From Impatiens glandulifera (taxonomy: Eukaryota; Streptophyta; Magnoliopsida; Ericales; Balsaminaceae), in contig NC_061869.1 in NCBI RefSeq assembly GCF_907164915.1, positions 41,103,771 through 41,167,770 of the forward strand: 64,000 nucleotides of DNA, given 5' to 3'. Both the position numbers and the translations under genes were made by a program. Position 1 is the stretch's first letter. Every line of letters begins with the position of its first letter. The notes under the pieces were generated by a model. That model saw nothing but the letters and a program-made list of their open reading frames with translations. It was not told the origin of the DNA and did no database searches. Positions 34,669-45,734 of this stretch are shown piece after piece.

Positions 34669-35053
34669 AGGATGATTTTCGGTAAACATCTCTTGACTTT
34701 CAGTCAAGTTTTTCTTTGCCATACAAACTGGCTGTCCTTCTCTCAGGTTTCAGCCAGCTTGAAGTTGGATTTACATAAATCATCTCATCCTTTAAAGTTA
34801 TATCATTACATCTTGTAATTTCTTCTTTGAGCTTCTCATTCTTAGATGAGATCTCACTTATTGAAACATCAACCTCTTTGATTTGAGATGAACAACTTGA
34901 ACTATTAGACTTGCTTGTTGAAATAGTTTGATTAAGAGATTTTGACAGTTTTATGTACTTAATGACCATGTCATTGAGTGCAGTAATTAAATCATCTCGG
35001 GTAAAATCATCAAAGGAGAGATCAAATACCACAGGTTTCTCGCCGAAAGTCAT
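34669..35053 (-). pseudogene. Gag fragment, copy 1
   Basis: The frame 34700-35053 encodes 117 residues starting MTFGEKP. A Ser-rich, coiled-coil-like stretch ends in KEKLD. It is nearly the same as copy 2 (37297-37905) with a few substitutions, and is cut earlier by the deletion joining it to LTR 1. Assignment to gag rests on its position next to the primer-binding site and on copy 2. Confidence 0.6.
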
Positions 35054-35092
35054 GTTTGCTTGCTCCGTGTTGCTTGAGTATTGAAAATTACT

Positions 35093-35104
35093 GCTCTGAT
35101 ACCA
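35093..35104 (-). other. Copia primer-binding site, copy 1
   Basis: GCTCTGATACCA is the complement of TGGTATCAGAGC, 2 bp from the LTR. This fixes the minus orientation. Confidence 0.85.
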
Positions 35105-35106
35105 AT

Positions 35107-36643
35107 TATTAGGATCTAGATCGCCGATGGCGGACCGGGGTTTAGCCGGTTAACACTTTCTGACAACACTCAACGGTTGGCGCTAATCCGGTTAGAGATT
35201 AACACCGGTTTTAATACTACATAGGCTGTCACAAACCCTTGAACCGAGTTCAAGTGCGTAAGTGGTTTGTTTCAGACTGAAGCAACACACACATGATGAA
35301 TAGAGATAGGTTTTGGAGAATATCGGTTTGGAGATTAGGAGATCGGTTTGAGGTTTAGTGAATCGGTTAGAGTGATGTAAATCGGTTAGGATAATGTGAG
35401 TCGGTTAGAAAGCAGAACCGACAGAAAGTAAAGAGCAAGACAAGTTTTTATGGATGTTCGGAGATAACACTCCTACGTCACCCCTTATTCTCAAATCACG
35501 AGAATGATATTCACTAAGTAATACTCAACGACACTACACAATCGAGACTTATTTACTGCTCGATAAACACTCTTACAATTCTCACAGAAATTGTAATCAC
35601 ACTTCAAATGCACACTTAAACTTTGAATCTTAGAGAGATAATGGCTTTGATCACTTTGTAGTTTTTAGCTTGTTCTCTCTCTTGTCTGTGTCTTTTCTTA
35701 CTTCTTCAGCTTCTTCTTTTATAGGTGAAATGTGTCAACGATAAAATTTCTTCAATGGATACCTTCAGGGTAATCCTTGAATCTGATTGGTTGAGAAGAG
35801 GATCAGCATAGCATTAAATGCGGTTTAAGCTTCCAAGGCATGGAACAGACCGGCTTCATTTGTCTTTTACTTAATATGGCAACTGCCGGTTGGCCTGTTG
35901 CCTGCATCTGGAAAGCTGCACCTTGGACTTGTACCAAAATGGAAACTGTTTCTTTAGGCAATCTTCTGCAGCCTTCAGAGTATCATCAGACTTGTATGGA
36001 TATGGCAATGTCACAGTTTGATCCTTTGATATCACCTTCCGTAGATACTCAAAGTGTTCGTTTGCACCAATTTGTAGATTGTACTTAGTTTGATAATCTT
36101 GACTTCTTTCTTTAAGTAGTCTCTTCGTCGGTTTTAGGTTGAATACTTCATTTCGGTTTAGGATGTCTACTGGTTGTTCATAGCTTCAGGTTAACCGGAT
36201 AACTTCCGGTTTTGGATACATCCTTTGCTTCTTTTTCTAACCGATTTGATTACTTGACCGATTAGATTCTTGACCGTTGACAGTTCTTGACCGTTCCGGT
36301 TGTTCAGTTCAACTGGATAGCTTCAGGTATGCTTGCAGGTTGTTCAATTCAACCGGATAGCTTTAGGTTTTAGATTTGTCATTGCTTCTTCTAGCCGGCT
36401 TGATTTCTTGACAGGATGGAGTTCGTGACCGGTTGGAGTTCTTGATAGGTTGGAGTTCTTGACAGGTTGGAGTTCTTGACCGGTTGAAGTTCTTAACAGG
36501 TTGGAATTCTTGACCGGTTGGAGTTCTTGACCGATTGAAGTTCTTGACAGGTTGGAGTTCTTGACCGGTTGGAGTTCTTGATCGGTCCTGCACAATAAGT
36601 TTGTTTTGTTAAGTTCTTATTAACCGGTCAATTTTATCTATCA
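35107..36643 (-). repeat. LTR 2 (about 1.54 kb), the fullest copy
   Basis: It runs from TATTAGGATC to ATCTATCA, with primer-binding site on one side and polypurine-tract complement on the other. LTR 3 lacks about 480 bp that LTR 2 has (about 35340-35820), with 'atta' at the break. Confidence 0.75.
36405..36592. repeat. 17-bp minisatellite in LTR 2
   Basis: About eleven units of 'ttgaccggttggagttc' with variants (ttgacaggttggagttc). LTR 3 carries the same array at 38775-38960. Open frames across it are repeat artefacts. Confidence 0.8.
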
Positions 36644-37200
36644 ATTTCTCCCTTTTTGATTATTTTATTTAAAATATTCAAACCACGCAAGAAGTAAGAA
36701 GTAGGCCGGTTTAAGAATCTTATGTTTGTTTGGTCGGTTTAAAAATCTTATGTTTGTTTGGCCGGTTTTAAAAATCTTATGTTTGTTTGGCCGGTTTAAA
36801 AATCTTATGTTTGTTTGGCCGGTTTTAAAAAGCTTATGTTTGTTTGGCGGTTTTAAAAAAGCTTATGTTTGTTTGGACAGTTTTAAAAAAAGCTTATGTT
36901 TGTTTGGCCGGTTTTAAAAAGCTTATGTTTGTTTGACCGATTTTAAAAAGCTTACGTTTGTTTGGCCGGTTTTAAAAATGTTTGTTTGGCCGGTTTAAAA
37001 ATCTTATGTTTGTTTGGCTGGTTTAAAAAATCTTATGTTTGTTTGGCCGGTTTAAAAATCTTATGTTTGTTTGGCCGGTTTAAAAAATCTTATGTTTGTT
37101 TGGCCGGTTTTAAAAAGCTTATGTTTGTTTGGCCGGTTTTTGGAAAAACGGTTTGGTTTAAGGAGAACATTATTTGAAGAAGAATTTTTTATGAAAATTT
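36644..37200 (-). mobile_element. 3' internal region with minisatellite
   Basis: 'atttctccctttttgatt' is the polypurine-tract complement. From 36715 to 37145 about fifteen units of roughly 28 bp ('cttatgtttgtttggccgg' plus 'ttttaaaaag') follow. Confidence 0.75.
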
Positions 37201-37352
37201 GTGTAATCTAACAATTCTAAAATATTTCGAAGGGAACAAAACTTAGACTCGAGAAGTGGCTTTGTGAGGATGTTAGCCACTTCATGCTTGTTCCCTTCAT
37301 GTGATGTGTCTGTCAGCAGCCGGCTGTCCGGATGCAATGTTGTCTGTTCCAA
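37170..37352 (-). pseudogene. Copia pol C-terminal remnant
   Basis: The frame contains HEVANILTKPLLESKF, the usual end of Copia RNase H (AD.LTK.L....F). Immediately upstream on the minus strand the sequence passes into gag, so protease, integrase and RT have been deleted. Confidence 0.7.
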
Positions 37353-37905
37353 GATTTTGTCTTGATTTACCTACATTCATAGAAAATAGAAAATTTGGTC
37401 CCCATTTTTCTTTGGGTCCGTGGCTTATTAGTCCCTTAGGAATCCATACTTTGATTATTTTGATGGACTTCCTGTTGTGTGTATGTATAGTATATCTATC
37501 TGCTGATGATTTAACTTTAAAGGATGATTTTCGGTAAACATCGCTTGACTTTCGGTCAAGTTTTTCTTTGCCATACAAACTATCTGTCCTTCTCTCAGGT
37601 TTCAGCCAGCTTGAAGTTGGCTTTACATAAATCATCTCATTCTTTAAATTTATATCATTACAACTTGTAATTTCTTCTTTGAGCTTCTCATTCTTAGATG
37701 AGATCTCACTTATTGAAACATCAACCTCTTTGATTTGAGATGAACAACTTGAACTATTAGACTTGCTTGTTGAAATAGTTTGATTAAGAGATTTTGACAG
37801 TTTTATGTACTTAATGACCATGTCATTGAGTGCAGTAATTAAATCATCTCGGGTAAAATCATCAAAGGAGAGATCAAATACCTTAGGTTTCTCGCCGAAA
37901 GTCAT
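37297..37905 (-). pseudogene. Gag fragment, copy 2
   Basis: A 202-residue frame. The first 117 residues match copy 1. It continues with a basic, Ser-rich part and WIPKGLISHGPKEKWGP, a pattern seen near the end of gag in SIRE-like Copia elements. No zinc knuckle is visible. The frame runs out beside the pol C-terminus and overlaps it in another frame. Confidence 0.65.
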
Positions 37906-37944
37906 GTTTGCTTGCTCCGTGTTGCTTGAGTATTGAAACTTACT

Positions 37945-37956
37945 GCTCTGATACCA
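37945..37956 (-). other. Copia primer-binding site, copy 2
   Basis: GCTCTGATACCA, the same as copy 1, 2 bp from LTR 3. Confidence 0.85.
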
Positions 37957-37958
37957 AT

Positions 37959-39015
37959 TATTAGGACCTAGATCGCCGATGGCGGACCGGGGTCTAGGCG
38001 GTTAATACTTTCTGACAACACTCAACGGTTGGCGATAATCCGGTTAGAGATTAACACCAGTTTTAATACTACACAGGCTGTCACAAACCCTTGAACCGAG
38101 TTCAAGTGCGAAAGTGGTTTGTTTCAGACTGAAGCAACACACACATGATGAATAGAGATAGGTTTTAGAGAATATCGGTTTGGAGATTAAATGTGGTTTA
38201 AGCTTCCAAGGCATGGAGCAGACCGGCTTCATTTATCTTTTACTTAATATGGCAACTGCCGATTGGCTAGTTGCCTGCATCTGGAAAGCTGCACCTTTGA
38301 CTTGTACCAAAATGGTAAATGTTTCTTCAGGCAATCTTCTGCAGCCTTCAGAGTATCATCAGACTTGTATGGATATGGCAATGTCACAGTCTAATCCTTT
38401 GATATCACCTTCCGTAGATACTCAAAGTTTTCGTTTGCACCAATTTGTAGATTGTACTTAGTTTGATAATCTTGACTTCTTTCTTTAAGTAGTCTCTTCG
38501 TCGGTTTTAGGTTGAATACTTCATTTCGGTTTAGGATGTCTACCGATTGTTCATAGCTTCAGGTTAACCGGATAACTTCCGGTTTTGGATACATCATTTG
38601 CTTCTTCTTCTAACCGGTTTGATTACTTGACCGGTTAGATTCTTGACCGTTCAAAGTTCTTGACCGTTCCGGTTGTTCAGTTCAACCGGATAGCTTCAGG
38701 TATGTTTGCAGGTTGTTCAGTTCAACCGAATAGCTTCAGGTTTTAGATTTGTCATTGCTTCTCCTAGCCGACTTGATTTCTTGACAGGTTGAAGTTCTTG
38801 ACCGGTTGGAGTTCTTGACAGGTTGGAGTTCTTGATAGGTTGGAGTTCTTGACCGGTTGGAGTTCTTAACAGGTTGGAGTTCTGACCGGTTGGTGTTCTT
38901 GACCGGTTGGAGTTCTTGACAGGTTGGAGTTCTTGACCGGTTGGAGTTCTTGACCGGTCCTGCACATTAAGTTTGTTTTGTTAAGTTCTTATTAACCGGT
39001 CAATTTTATCTATCA
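37959..39015 (-). repeat. LTR 3, internally deleted
   Basis: It runs from TATTAGGACC to ATCTATCA. It is about 480 bp shorter than LTR 2, having lost the segment between 'ggtttggagatta' and 'aatg.ggtttaagc'. That segment probably included promoter or R-region sequence. Confidence 0.7.
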
Positions 39016-39315
39016 AACCGATTTTGTTCCTTTGAGTGATATAGTCGATTCTTTGACTTTGAGCGGTAAAACTGTTTTTGTGCTTTTGAGCGGTAAAACT
39101 GATTCTGTGCCCTTAAGTGGTAAAACCGATTCTTTGTCTTTGAGCGGTAAAACCGATTCTATGCCTTTGAGTGGTTAACCCGATTCTGTGCCTTTGAGGT
39201 GTAAAACCGATTATGTGCCTTTAAGCGGTAAAATTGATTATGTGCCTTTGAGCAGTAAAATCGATTTTGTGCCTTTGAGCGGTAAAACCGATTTTGTGCC
39301 TTTGAGCGGTAAAAC
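39016..39315. repeat. 27-bp minisatellite, right part
   Basis: It continues the array of 34190-34462 ('gcggtaaaaccgattttgtg'), proving that the LTR chain inserted into it. Confidence 0.8.
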
Positions 39316-39640
39316 CAGACATAGAGCCGTTTTGTAAGGCCGAAGGAGTAATCTTCCGGTTTCGGTTTTACCGATTCTTACATTTCCAGTTTTGATGAAA
39401 ACCGAACTTTTTGGCTTTCTGATTTCTTTTTATCCTGTACAAATGATGAATTTGGTTAAGTTCTTTAGATAATTAATTTCTTGCTAATTGATTGTCTAAT
39501 TTATCTAACAATTTCTCCCTTTTTGATTATTTAAGTTAAATATTCAAATCTTGTAATTTTTGGCCGCTTAAGTTAATTTTGATTTTAAGATTCTTATTTT
39601 TTTGCCGCCCAAAACCCTAGAAAATAAGAGGAATAAGAAA
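39316..39640 (-). repeat. End of the host LTR and adjoining interior
   Basis: The sequence leads to TTATCTAACA at 39510, then 'atttctccctttttgatt', the polypurine-tract complement. The 27-bp array plus this end are therefore part of an older minus-strand LTR into which the chain inserted. Confidence 0.55.
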
Positions 39641-40049
39641 GAGTATATAAACTATACTATAAAAAGAAATTATGGCCTTACCGTTGGTTATCATCTTCCA
39701 AAGTTATCACCTAACATCTGGCTGATTGAGGATCGCTCATCTATTATAGATGTGAGATGACTTCTTTAATTCAACCGGCCTTCCAAAACCCTAGCAGAAA
39801 AGAGGGTGAGAGAAAGACCCGCGATATTTCTTTTATCCCGAAACCCTTGAAAATCCTCTTCTATACCCGTTCACTAAGGTGAGCGCGTGTATGTCACCCT
39901 CAAACTGAATACTTAAAGGATCATTATATATATATTACACACATAATTCATTTCTTTTACAACAAGATTTACATGGAAATGAATCAAAAATATCAAATAC
40001 ATCTCTATCTAAACAAAATTTATGTCCTTTTTATTTAATTACATAAATC
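39641..40049. other. Spacer, no gene seen
   Basis: It contains two 'aaaaccctag' stretches and, near 39975-40015, a 'gaaatgaatcaaaaatat' motif that also occurs in the arms of the tandem-array hairpins. Confidence 0.45.
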
Positions 40050-40800
40050 TATTTTTATATTACACATAAAATTATTTCTAGAATCCAAGTATAATTACAA
40101 CAAGATATATATAGAAATGAATCAAAATAATATATATATATATATCTAATTTGGAGTTATAAATTTTATTGTATCTACTCTATAGAGATATATAAATAAG
40201 TAAGTTGTTTCAACATTCTTCTTCACACTCTCAAATCTTTACTAATTCTTTTCCTGAGTATCACCAACCTTTAGTTAAAAATATATTTGTATACATAACC
40301 CTTTTTTTTTAATGATTTTCAAAAATAAATTTGCGAATCTGTCTTCACACATAAAAATTATTTCTATAATCCAAGTATGATTACAACATGATTAATAAAA
40401 ATTTAATTTTGATTTATTATTTTTATTGTATATAAATTCAAGTAGTATCTAGAATACCATGTAGAGATATATAAATAAAGAAGTTGTTACATTTTTCCCC
40501 TTACTAAGATTTGAGAGTGTGTTGAAGAATGTTAAAAACAACTTCTTTATTTATGTAACTCTACAGAGTATTCTAAATACTACTTAAATTTACATAAAAT
40601 AAAAATAATAAATCAACATTAAAATTATATTAATCTTGTTGTAATCATACTTGGATTATAGAAATAATTTTTACGTGTGAAGATAAATTCGCCAATTTAT
40701 TTTTCAAAATCAATAAAAAAAGGGCATACGTATACAAACGTATTTTTAACTAGTGTTTTATTTTGGTTAGAGTTTGGTGATACTCAGGAAAGAGATTTTA
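40050..40800. repeat. Complex foldback repeat
   Basis: A block containing 'ttatttctataatccaagta' and 'agagatatataaataa.gaag' occurs at about 40055-40220 and 40345-40495 in the plus sense, and inverted at about 40530-40700. The 'cctgagtatcaccaa' element at 40252 is mirrored by 'ttggtgatactcagg' near 40775. The inner 'gagagtgtgttgaagaatgtt' at 40510-40540 mirrors 40210-40235. The arms are around 280 bp and imperfect. It looks like a foldback or MITE cluster with no ORF. Confidence 0.65.
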
Positions 40801-41139
40801 TATGTACTCATTAAAAATAGTCTATACTTTACAAATTTTGCTTTTAAATTTTGGTTGCAAAATATTTTAATTTTATTCGATTATTCTTCCGGTCTTAAGC
40901 ATGTGTATGTTTTAGCGTTATTTAATATATTGTAACAACAATATTTAAATATTGGTACATGTTATGTTTGATAACTAGAGAGAAAAATACCTAAAGAATA
41001 TTAGTCATCTAAAAGCATTATAGTTTAAACATAAATCCTAAACGAGCCTTAGGTCAAAATATAATTTTTTAGAAATATCCTAAAAGTATTTTGAAATCAT
41101 TTTATAATTTTTTGGGATTTTTGAAAAATGGTTAGGTGT

Positions 41140-42000
41140 TCCAAAATAAAAAAAAATTGAATTTTGAAAATGGGAACCAAAGATGCCTTAGGACTGGTGT
41201 CCTAGGTCTTGGGATTTATTTTTATCGGTTGGGCTTAGGGCCCTCGGTCATACATATTAGTCATGGATGAAAAGCCTCGGTCGGGGTGCTAAGAACTCTC
41301 GGTCCTTGATTGTAATTCTCGTTCAGATTCCAGAATTCTTGGTCGGAAGCCTCTGTACTACGTAGAAATCATGGGTCCTAGGTTTGGGAATTCTCCGTCA
41401 GAATCGAGATTCCTCAGTCTTAGGTGAAGAACACCAGTTGGACCTCTCGGTCCTAGCTGAAGAACATTTGTTGGACTTCTTAGCCCTGACTGAAATTCTC
41501 GGTCCTAGTTGGATGTTTTTGGTCGGACGTCCAAGTCATGACCGAAGATCCTCAGTCGGATCTCTCGATCCTAGATTAGACCACTTCGTCCTCAAGAACA
41601 AAAAACCCGATTTTCAATTTTTCCCAATTCAAATTTGTTTTTTGTTTTTGTTTTAGATCAATTGATTGATCTTGGCTTTCATAGAAAGCTCATAAAGGAT
41701 CTTATGATCGATTTTCAATCAAAAGATTCAACCAGCATGCATCATTAAAGCTTATGAAAACTAAAATGTAAAAATTTCAAATTGGAAGTATGAATTAAAG
41801 GTTGTTTGGAATTTTATCAAGGATTGGAGAACTCTCCTTATATCTTAGGGAAGCTTTGGGGATGCTCAGATCCAATCTTTAAGGCCTTACACAAAATTTT
41901 GTAAAATTTCAAAAATCTTGGAGCTTAAATGGAGGATTTACTATAATTTTCAATTTAAAGCTTGAAAGTTAATCTTTTGTCTTCAGAATTGTTAAGTGAG
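41140..42000 (-). repeat. Tat-like LTR fragment, inverted relative to 18393-21517
   Basis: The minisatellite at 41190-41600 (cggtcctag, gaagaac, ctcggtc) is the complement of that at 20140-20660. Flanking blocks also match in inverted order: 'gaaccaaagatgccttagg' against 'ggcctatttggttcc', and 'ttttagatcaattgat' against 'atcaacctaaaac'. The ends are not defined. Confidence 0.5.
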
Positions 42001-42270
42001 GCTATTTACATCTTTCCGAAGTTGGTCGAGGGCATCAAGTGGATCCAAATTTGTCAAAAACCATCAATGGTATTTTGGTTGTTCTTCGCTCTACTTGGAA
42101 GAATATGCATGATTCCATTGTGTTCAAGTTGACGGGGTTAAGGCTCGTGTTAGCCGTTATCACATTCGCAGGCACACGCTCCTTCCGTTGTAGAGGGCCA
42201 GGCGGGCCCGTCTGAGGCGTTGGATGAGATTCCAATGTCTATCAAACGGACACAGTTTCGACTATAGCCA
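42001..42270. other. GC-richer block, unrecognised
   Basis: About 270 bp with clearly higher GC than its neighbours. Both strands have short open frames (minus 42035-42235, 66 residues) but neither matches a family I recognise. It may be a fragment of the Tat-like element or a captured exon. Confidence 0.3.
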
Positions 42271-43712
42271 TTTCACTAAATACCGGCTACACCTCATTAC
42301 AATTTTAATTTTTATTTAAAACTTTAAGGGCTTGTTTAAAATTGATTTTTCTTTCACCTTTTGGATTTATTTTTAATATTTTTATATACACAAAATATTA
42401 AAATAAATATAAAAAATATTTTGCCAATTATTTTTTTTTTTTTATTTTTAGTTAAATAAATATTTCTATTGGGATGAAATGGGTACCACATTTTAAAATA
42501 AATTATTTATTTTGATCCCTTTATTTTTTTAAAATTATTTTAAGATAAAAAGTGTACAATATTTATCCTAAATAATTTCTTTTTTTTATTTGGCCATTTT
42601 CTTTAATTAATTATTTTTTAATTATTATAATAATTAATCTAATTAATTATTTAATTAGGTTTTGGCCTGGCATTCATTATTTTGATTTTTATTTAAAAAT
42701 AAATTAAAATAATTATTTTAATATTATAAATTGGGTATGTAGATTTTTAGTGATTATAGAGTGTCCCTCTCGAATCGAGTTTGAATACAACAAGCTGGTT
42801 TTGAAAACACTTATTCGAGTATGACATCTAACACTAAACTTTCTTGTTCAATTTTTAACGAGGGTGTTTGAAAATTAAGAATAAAAAGACTAAAATAAAG
42901 AAATTGAAAATTTTAAAGGTAGAGAGCCGAGAGGAGTGGAAGCATTACAATTATTATAAAAATTTATCTTACTATTAAAGTTTATAATATCTAAAATTTC
43001 AATTAATTGTATTTTCTCATTGTATTCTATGTTATTTTAGTGCAATATTATTCTATTCACATTATTATGTTTTATTTTTATGAAAGTTATAAACATTATT
43101 ACCTCCACAACCATTACATTCACTTTCATTTAAGGCGTTTAAATTAGAATCCAACACATAACTCTTGTCTTTTAGGAACTATTCATGACAATACCGTGTG
43201 AGTAAAAATATAAGAAAATTCTTGGGTTCCTTTTAAAATAGTGACCCAAAAGTCATTGAATTTGAAATAATTTTTATTGTTAAAAACAATTTCTAATCTT
43301 CACAAGGAAAACATGATTCTATATTATGATGATATATTGTAAAATATGAAATAAAATAGATCTTGAATTAAAATTTTCAATATAAAATATAATATTAAGA
43401 TATGTGTGCATTATTTATGTTTGACATTTCAAATAAACTTTATAAAGAAATAATTGATTTAAAACTCGTTATGTCATGAATTAAATCTATTTGATTAAAT
43501 ATTTGAGTATAATTAAAATACAAATGAAATTCACCATTTAGATAGATATTAATATTTGTAATAAAAAATTAAATATATAATAAATATTAAGAATAACTCA
43601 ATTTCAAAATTAAAAGATATGTCATGTTTTCCTTTACATTAATTAACTTAGTGCTATAGTATTAAATATTTTAATTTTACTTAGTATAATATTTTGAAAT
43701 TTTTGTTTATTG
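42271..43712. other. AT-rich spacer before the tandem array
   Basis: No gene. 42955-43035 repeats 29686-29764 in the same orientation ('cttactattaaagtttataa'). Confidence 0.55.
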
Positions 43713-45672
43713 TATGAAAATATCTGTAAAGAGATATATAAGGAAATGAATAAAACATATTAAATATATCTCTATCTAAACACAAATTTATGTTTTTTTT
43801 AATAAAATAAGTATATTTATTTTTATATTAGAAAAAGGTTAGTGCGTTTCACAAATATCATCGATACACAATTTATATAAAATAAAATATGAATATTAAA
43901 ATTTTTTTATGACACATCCAAAAATAAAATTAAAAATGTATGCAACCACAATGGGAAAATGCAATAAAAGATAAACTATATTTTTTGTCAAGCTAATATC
44001 TTAATAATTTGTTTCTGATTTTAACAATCTAGTCATACATTAAACATATTCAAACATGATATCAAAATCAATTTACTATACGATTAAAAAATATATCTGC
44101 TCTTATATCAAGTGAAATGATCAAATGAGAATTAGAACATCGAATAATTCAACAAATAAAAAAGAGATTTTAAATGGTCACATTTTTTATAAAGTAATAA
44201 TTCCTACATACATTTAGTTATTTGTTAAAAAGAGATTTTAGATGATAATTTTAACAAAGCGATAAATGTATTAGTCATATCCGAATTAAGAAATTGGGTG
44301 AGGAGAACGACGCACTTTATGAAAATAGTTCAAGACGTTTATACCTATAGGAAAAGATTCGCGAGTCAACACCTGCATATCGAAAGAAAGATTAAGAACA
44401 AGTGACGAATCACTTCATGAAAAACATTAGTGTCATTTATACGTTCAAGAAAATTTTCGGGAGAAGAAGAGTCATTAGAGAAGACACTTGCCGAAAAGAT
44501 GGAGTCATCTTAAAAAATATTATTAATAATCTAGTTTTTCATCAAACAATAATTAAAAATAACATTGAACAAAAAAAACTCCAAATACAATTAAGTACCA
44601 TAAATGATAGACAATACAAAAATAACAAACCTCATATTATGTAAGATGACATGGATATATGTTATATGTCTATTAGGTCTATATAAACAATGGTAATCTC
44701 TAAGTTTCTGCTACACTCTTAACCTCCTAATCTTTTTGTTCCATATAATTGAATTCTTCACTAAAAATAAACCTTAAAAATTTGTATGTTTTTACATTAT
44801 CCCAACCATAACAAATTATTAAATTATTAACTATTAGTATACTGATAGTTAGTTATTTGATTAGCCAGGTATGTTGAAGGTTAGTTATGGGATCAGTGGA
44901 TGAGAAAACGTGTCTCACTAAATTATGTATAAATCTAGTTAGTAAATATTATAGGAGTACAATGTCCAACAATTGCATGAGCACATGTGTACTGTGCAAA
45001 CTTCAAAACTACTCTTTGTCCATAAGTCCGAACAGATTGAACAATAATGTCTTGAGGGTTTGCAATTGTAACCATTACCCTAGAAGTCATATGAAGCTTC
45101 TCCCATGTCTTCTCAAGTTAGATAATATCATATACCTAATAATAGAACAAACGTAATTGTATATTCTATATTATTTCGAAGTAAAACCTTCAGCTAAAAT
45201 GGATATTTTTTTTTTATTTTTATAATCTTGAGTTATAGAAAATAAAATTATAGATCAATAACATAGTTATCTAGACTTGTAAACATAATGTAATATACAT
45301 CATCAACAAATAAAGATATAAACAACTATGTAAATAGAGATGATTGAAGATAATTACCGTCATTGCATCGCTTGATCTAGTATCACTCTATCTGTAAATT
45401 GCAATTATTCGTTCCGAGATGGATTTCAGCTTACAACATAGAATAAGTTAGATCATAAATATGGGCAGGAAAATTGAGACTTTCAAGTAATACGTGAAAT
45501 AAGGGATTAGGAGTCTAATTTAGTGTTATTTTGGCACAATTAGAATCCCACATCGGAAGATGTTGGGAGTGAAAAAAGTTTCTTAGTATATAAAAGAAAC
45601 TATATCCAAATTAGATAGAAATATATTTAATATTTTAGATTTATTTCCTTATATATCTCTTTAAAGAATACG
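43713..45672 (+). repeat. Array unit 1
   Basis: It opens with a lone second arm (gaaaatatctgtaaagagat). The 89-codon ORF is at 44887-45156. It lacks about 270 bp present in units 2-6 between 'gttatatg' and 'tctattaggt' near 44670. It is the most diverged of the first eight copies. Confidence 0.85.
45545..45593 (+). promoter_or_regulatory. snRNA-type promoter motif pair, junction 1/2
   Basis: ATCCCACATCG (45545-45555) fits the plant snRNA upstream sequence element RTCCCACATCG. TATATAA follows at 45587-45593, 31 bp apart. That is near the four-turn spacing known for RNA polymerase II snRNA genes. Confidence 0.5.
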
Positions 45673-45734
45673 AAAATATCTTTAAGGAGATATATAAGGA
45701 AATGAATCCAAAATATTAAATATATCTCTATCTA
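45612..45734 (+). repeat. Junction hairpin 1/2
   Basis: Inverted repeat with arms of about 56 bp (tagatagaaatatatttaat against attaaatatatctctatcta) and a loop of about 12 bp; roughly 52 of 56 arm positions pair. It begins 18 bp after the TATA box, so a start site 25-32 bp downstream would fall at the hairpin foot. Confidence 0.75.

Larger units (their letters stand above)
34463..39015 (-). mobile_element. Three-LTR Copia chain with two deleted interiors
   Basis: Order on the plus strand: truncated LTR (34463-34668), gag piece, primer-binding site, LTR (35107-36643), polypurine tract, pol C-terminus, gag, primer-binding site, LTR (37959-39015). Flanks are aaacg (34458-34462) and aaccg (39016-39020), a 4/5 target-duplication match within a minisatellite that continues on both sides. 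The shared middle LTR suggests recombination between elements. No interior has protease, integrase or RT, so the chain is non-autonomous. Confidence 0.7.

Noticed and set aside
35840..36088. 82-residue plus-strand ORF repeated at 38180-38461
   Set aside because: It lies inside LTR 2 and LTR 3 of a minus-strand element; its repetition follows from the LTR duplication.
36344..36595. Two overlapping minus-strand ORFs with SRTPTGQELQP-like repeats
   Set aside because: Both are frames of the 17-bp LTR minisatellite; being open in more than one frame shows that it is an artefact.
36726..37177. Phe/Val/Cys-rich plus-strand ORFs
   Set aside because: Produced by the 28-bp minisatellite in the retroelement interior.
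34190..39315. Regularly spaced short repeats that might suggest a CRISPR array
   Set aside because: The units are contiguous, with no unique spacers, and the setting is a plant LTR retrotransposon.
41384..41656. 90-residue plus-strand ORF
   Set aside because: Most of it lies on the Tat-like LTR minisatellite, so the frame is not evidence of a gene.
45545..45734. A conventional snRNA gene (U1, U2, U4, U5 or U6)
   Set aside because: The promoter-like motifs fit, but the downstream sequence has no snRNA start, Sm site context or U6-type T run; only the hairpin follows.
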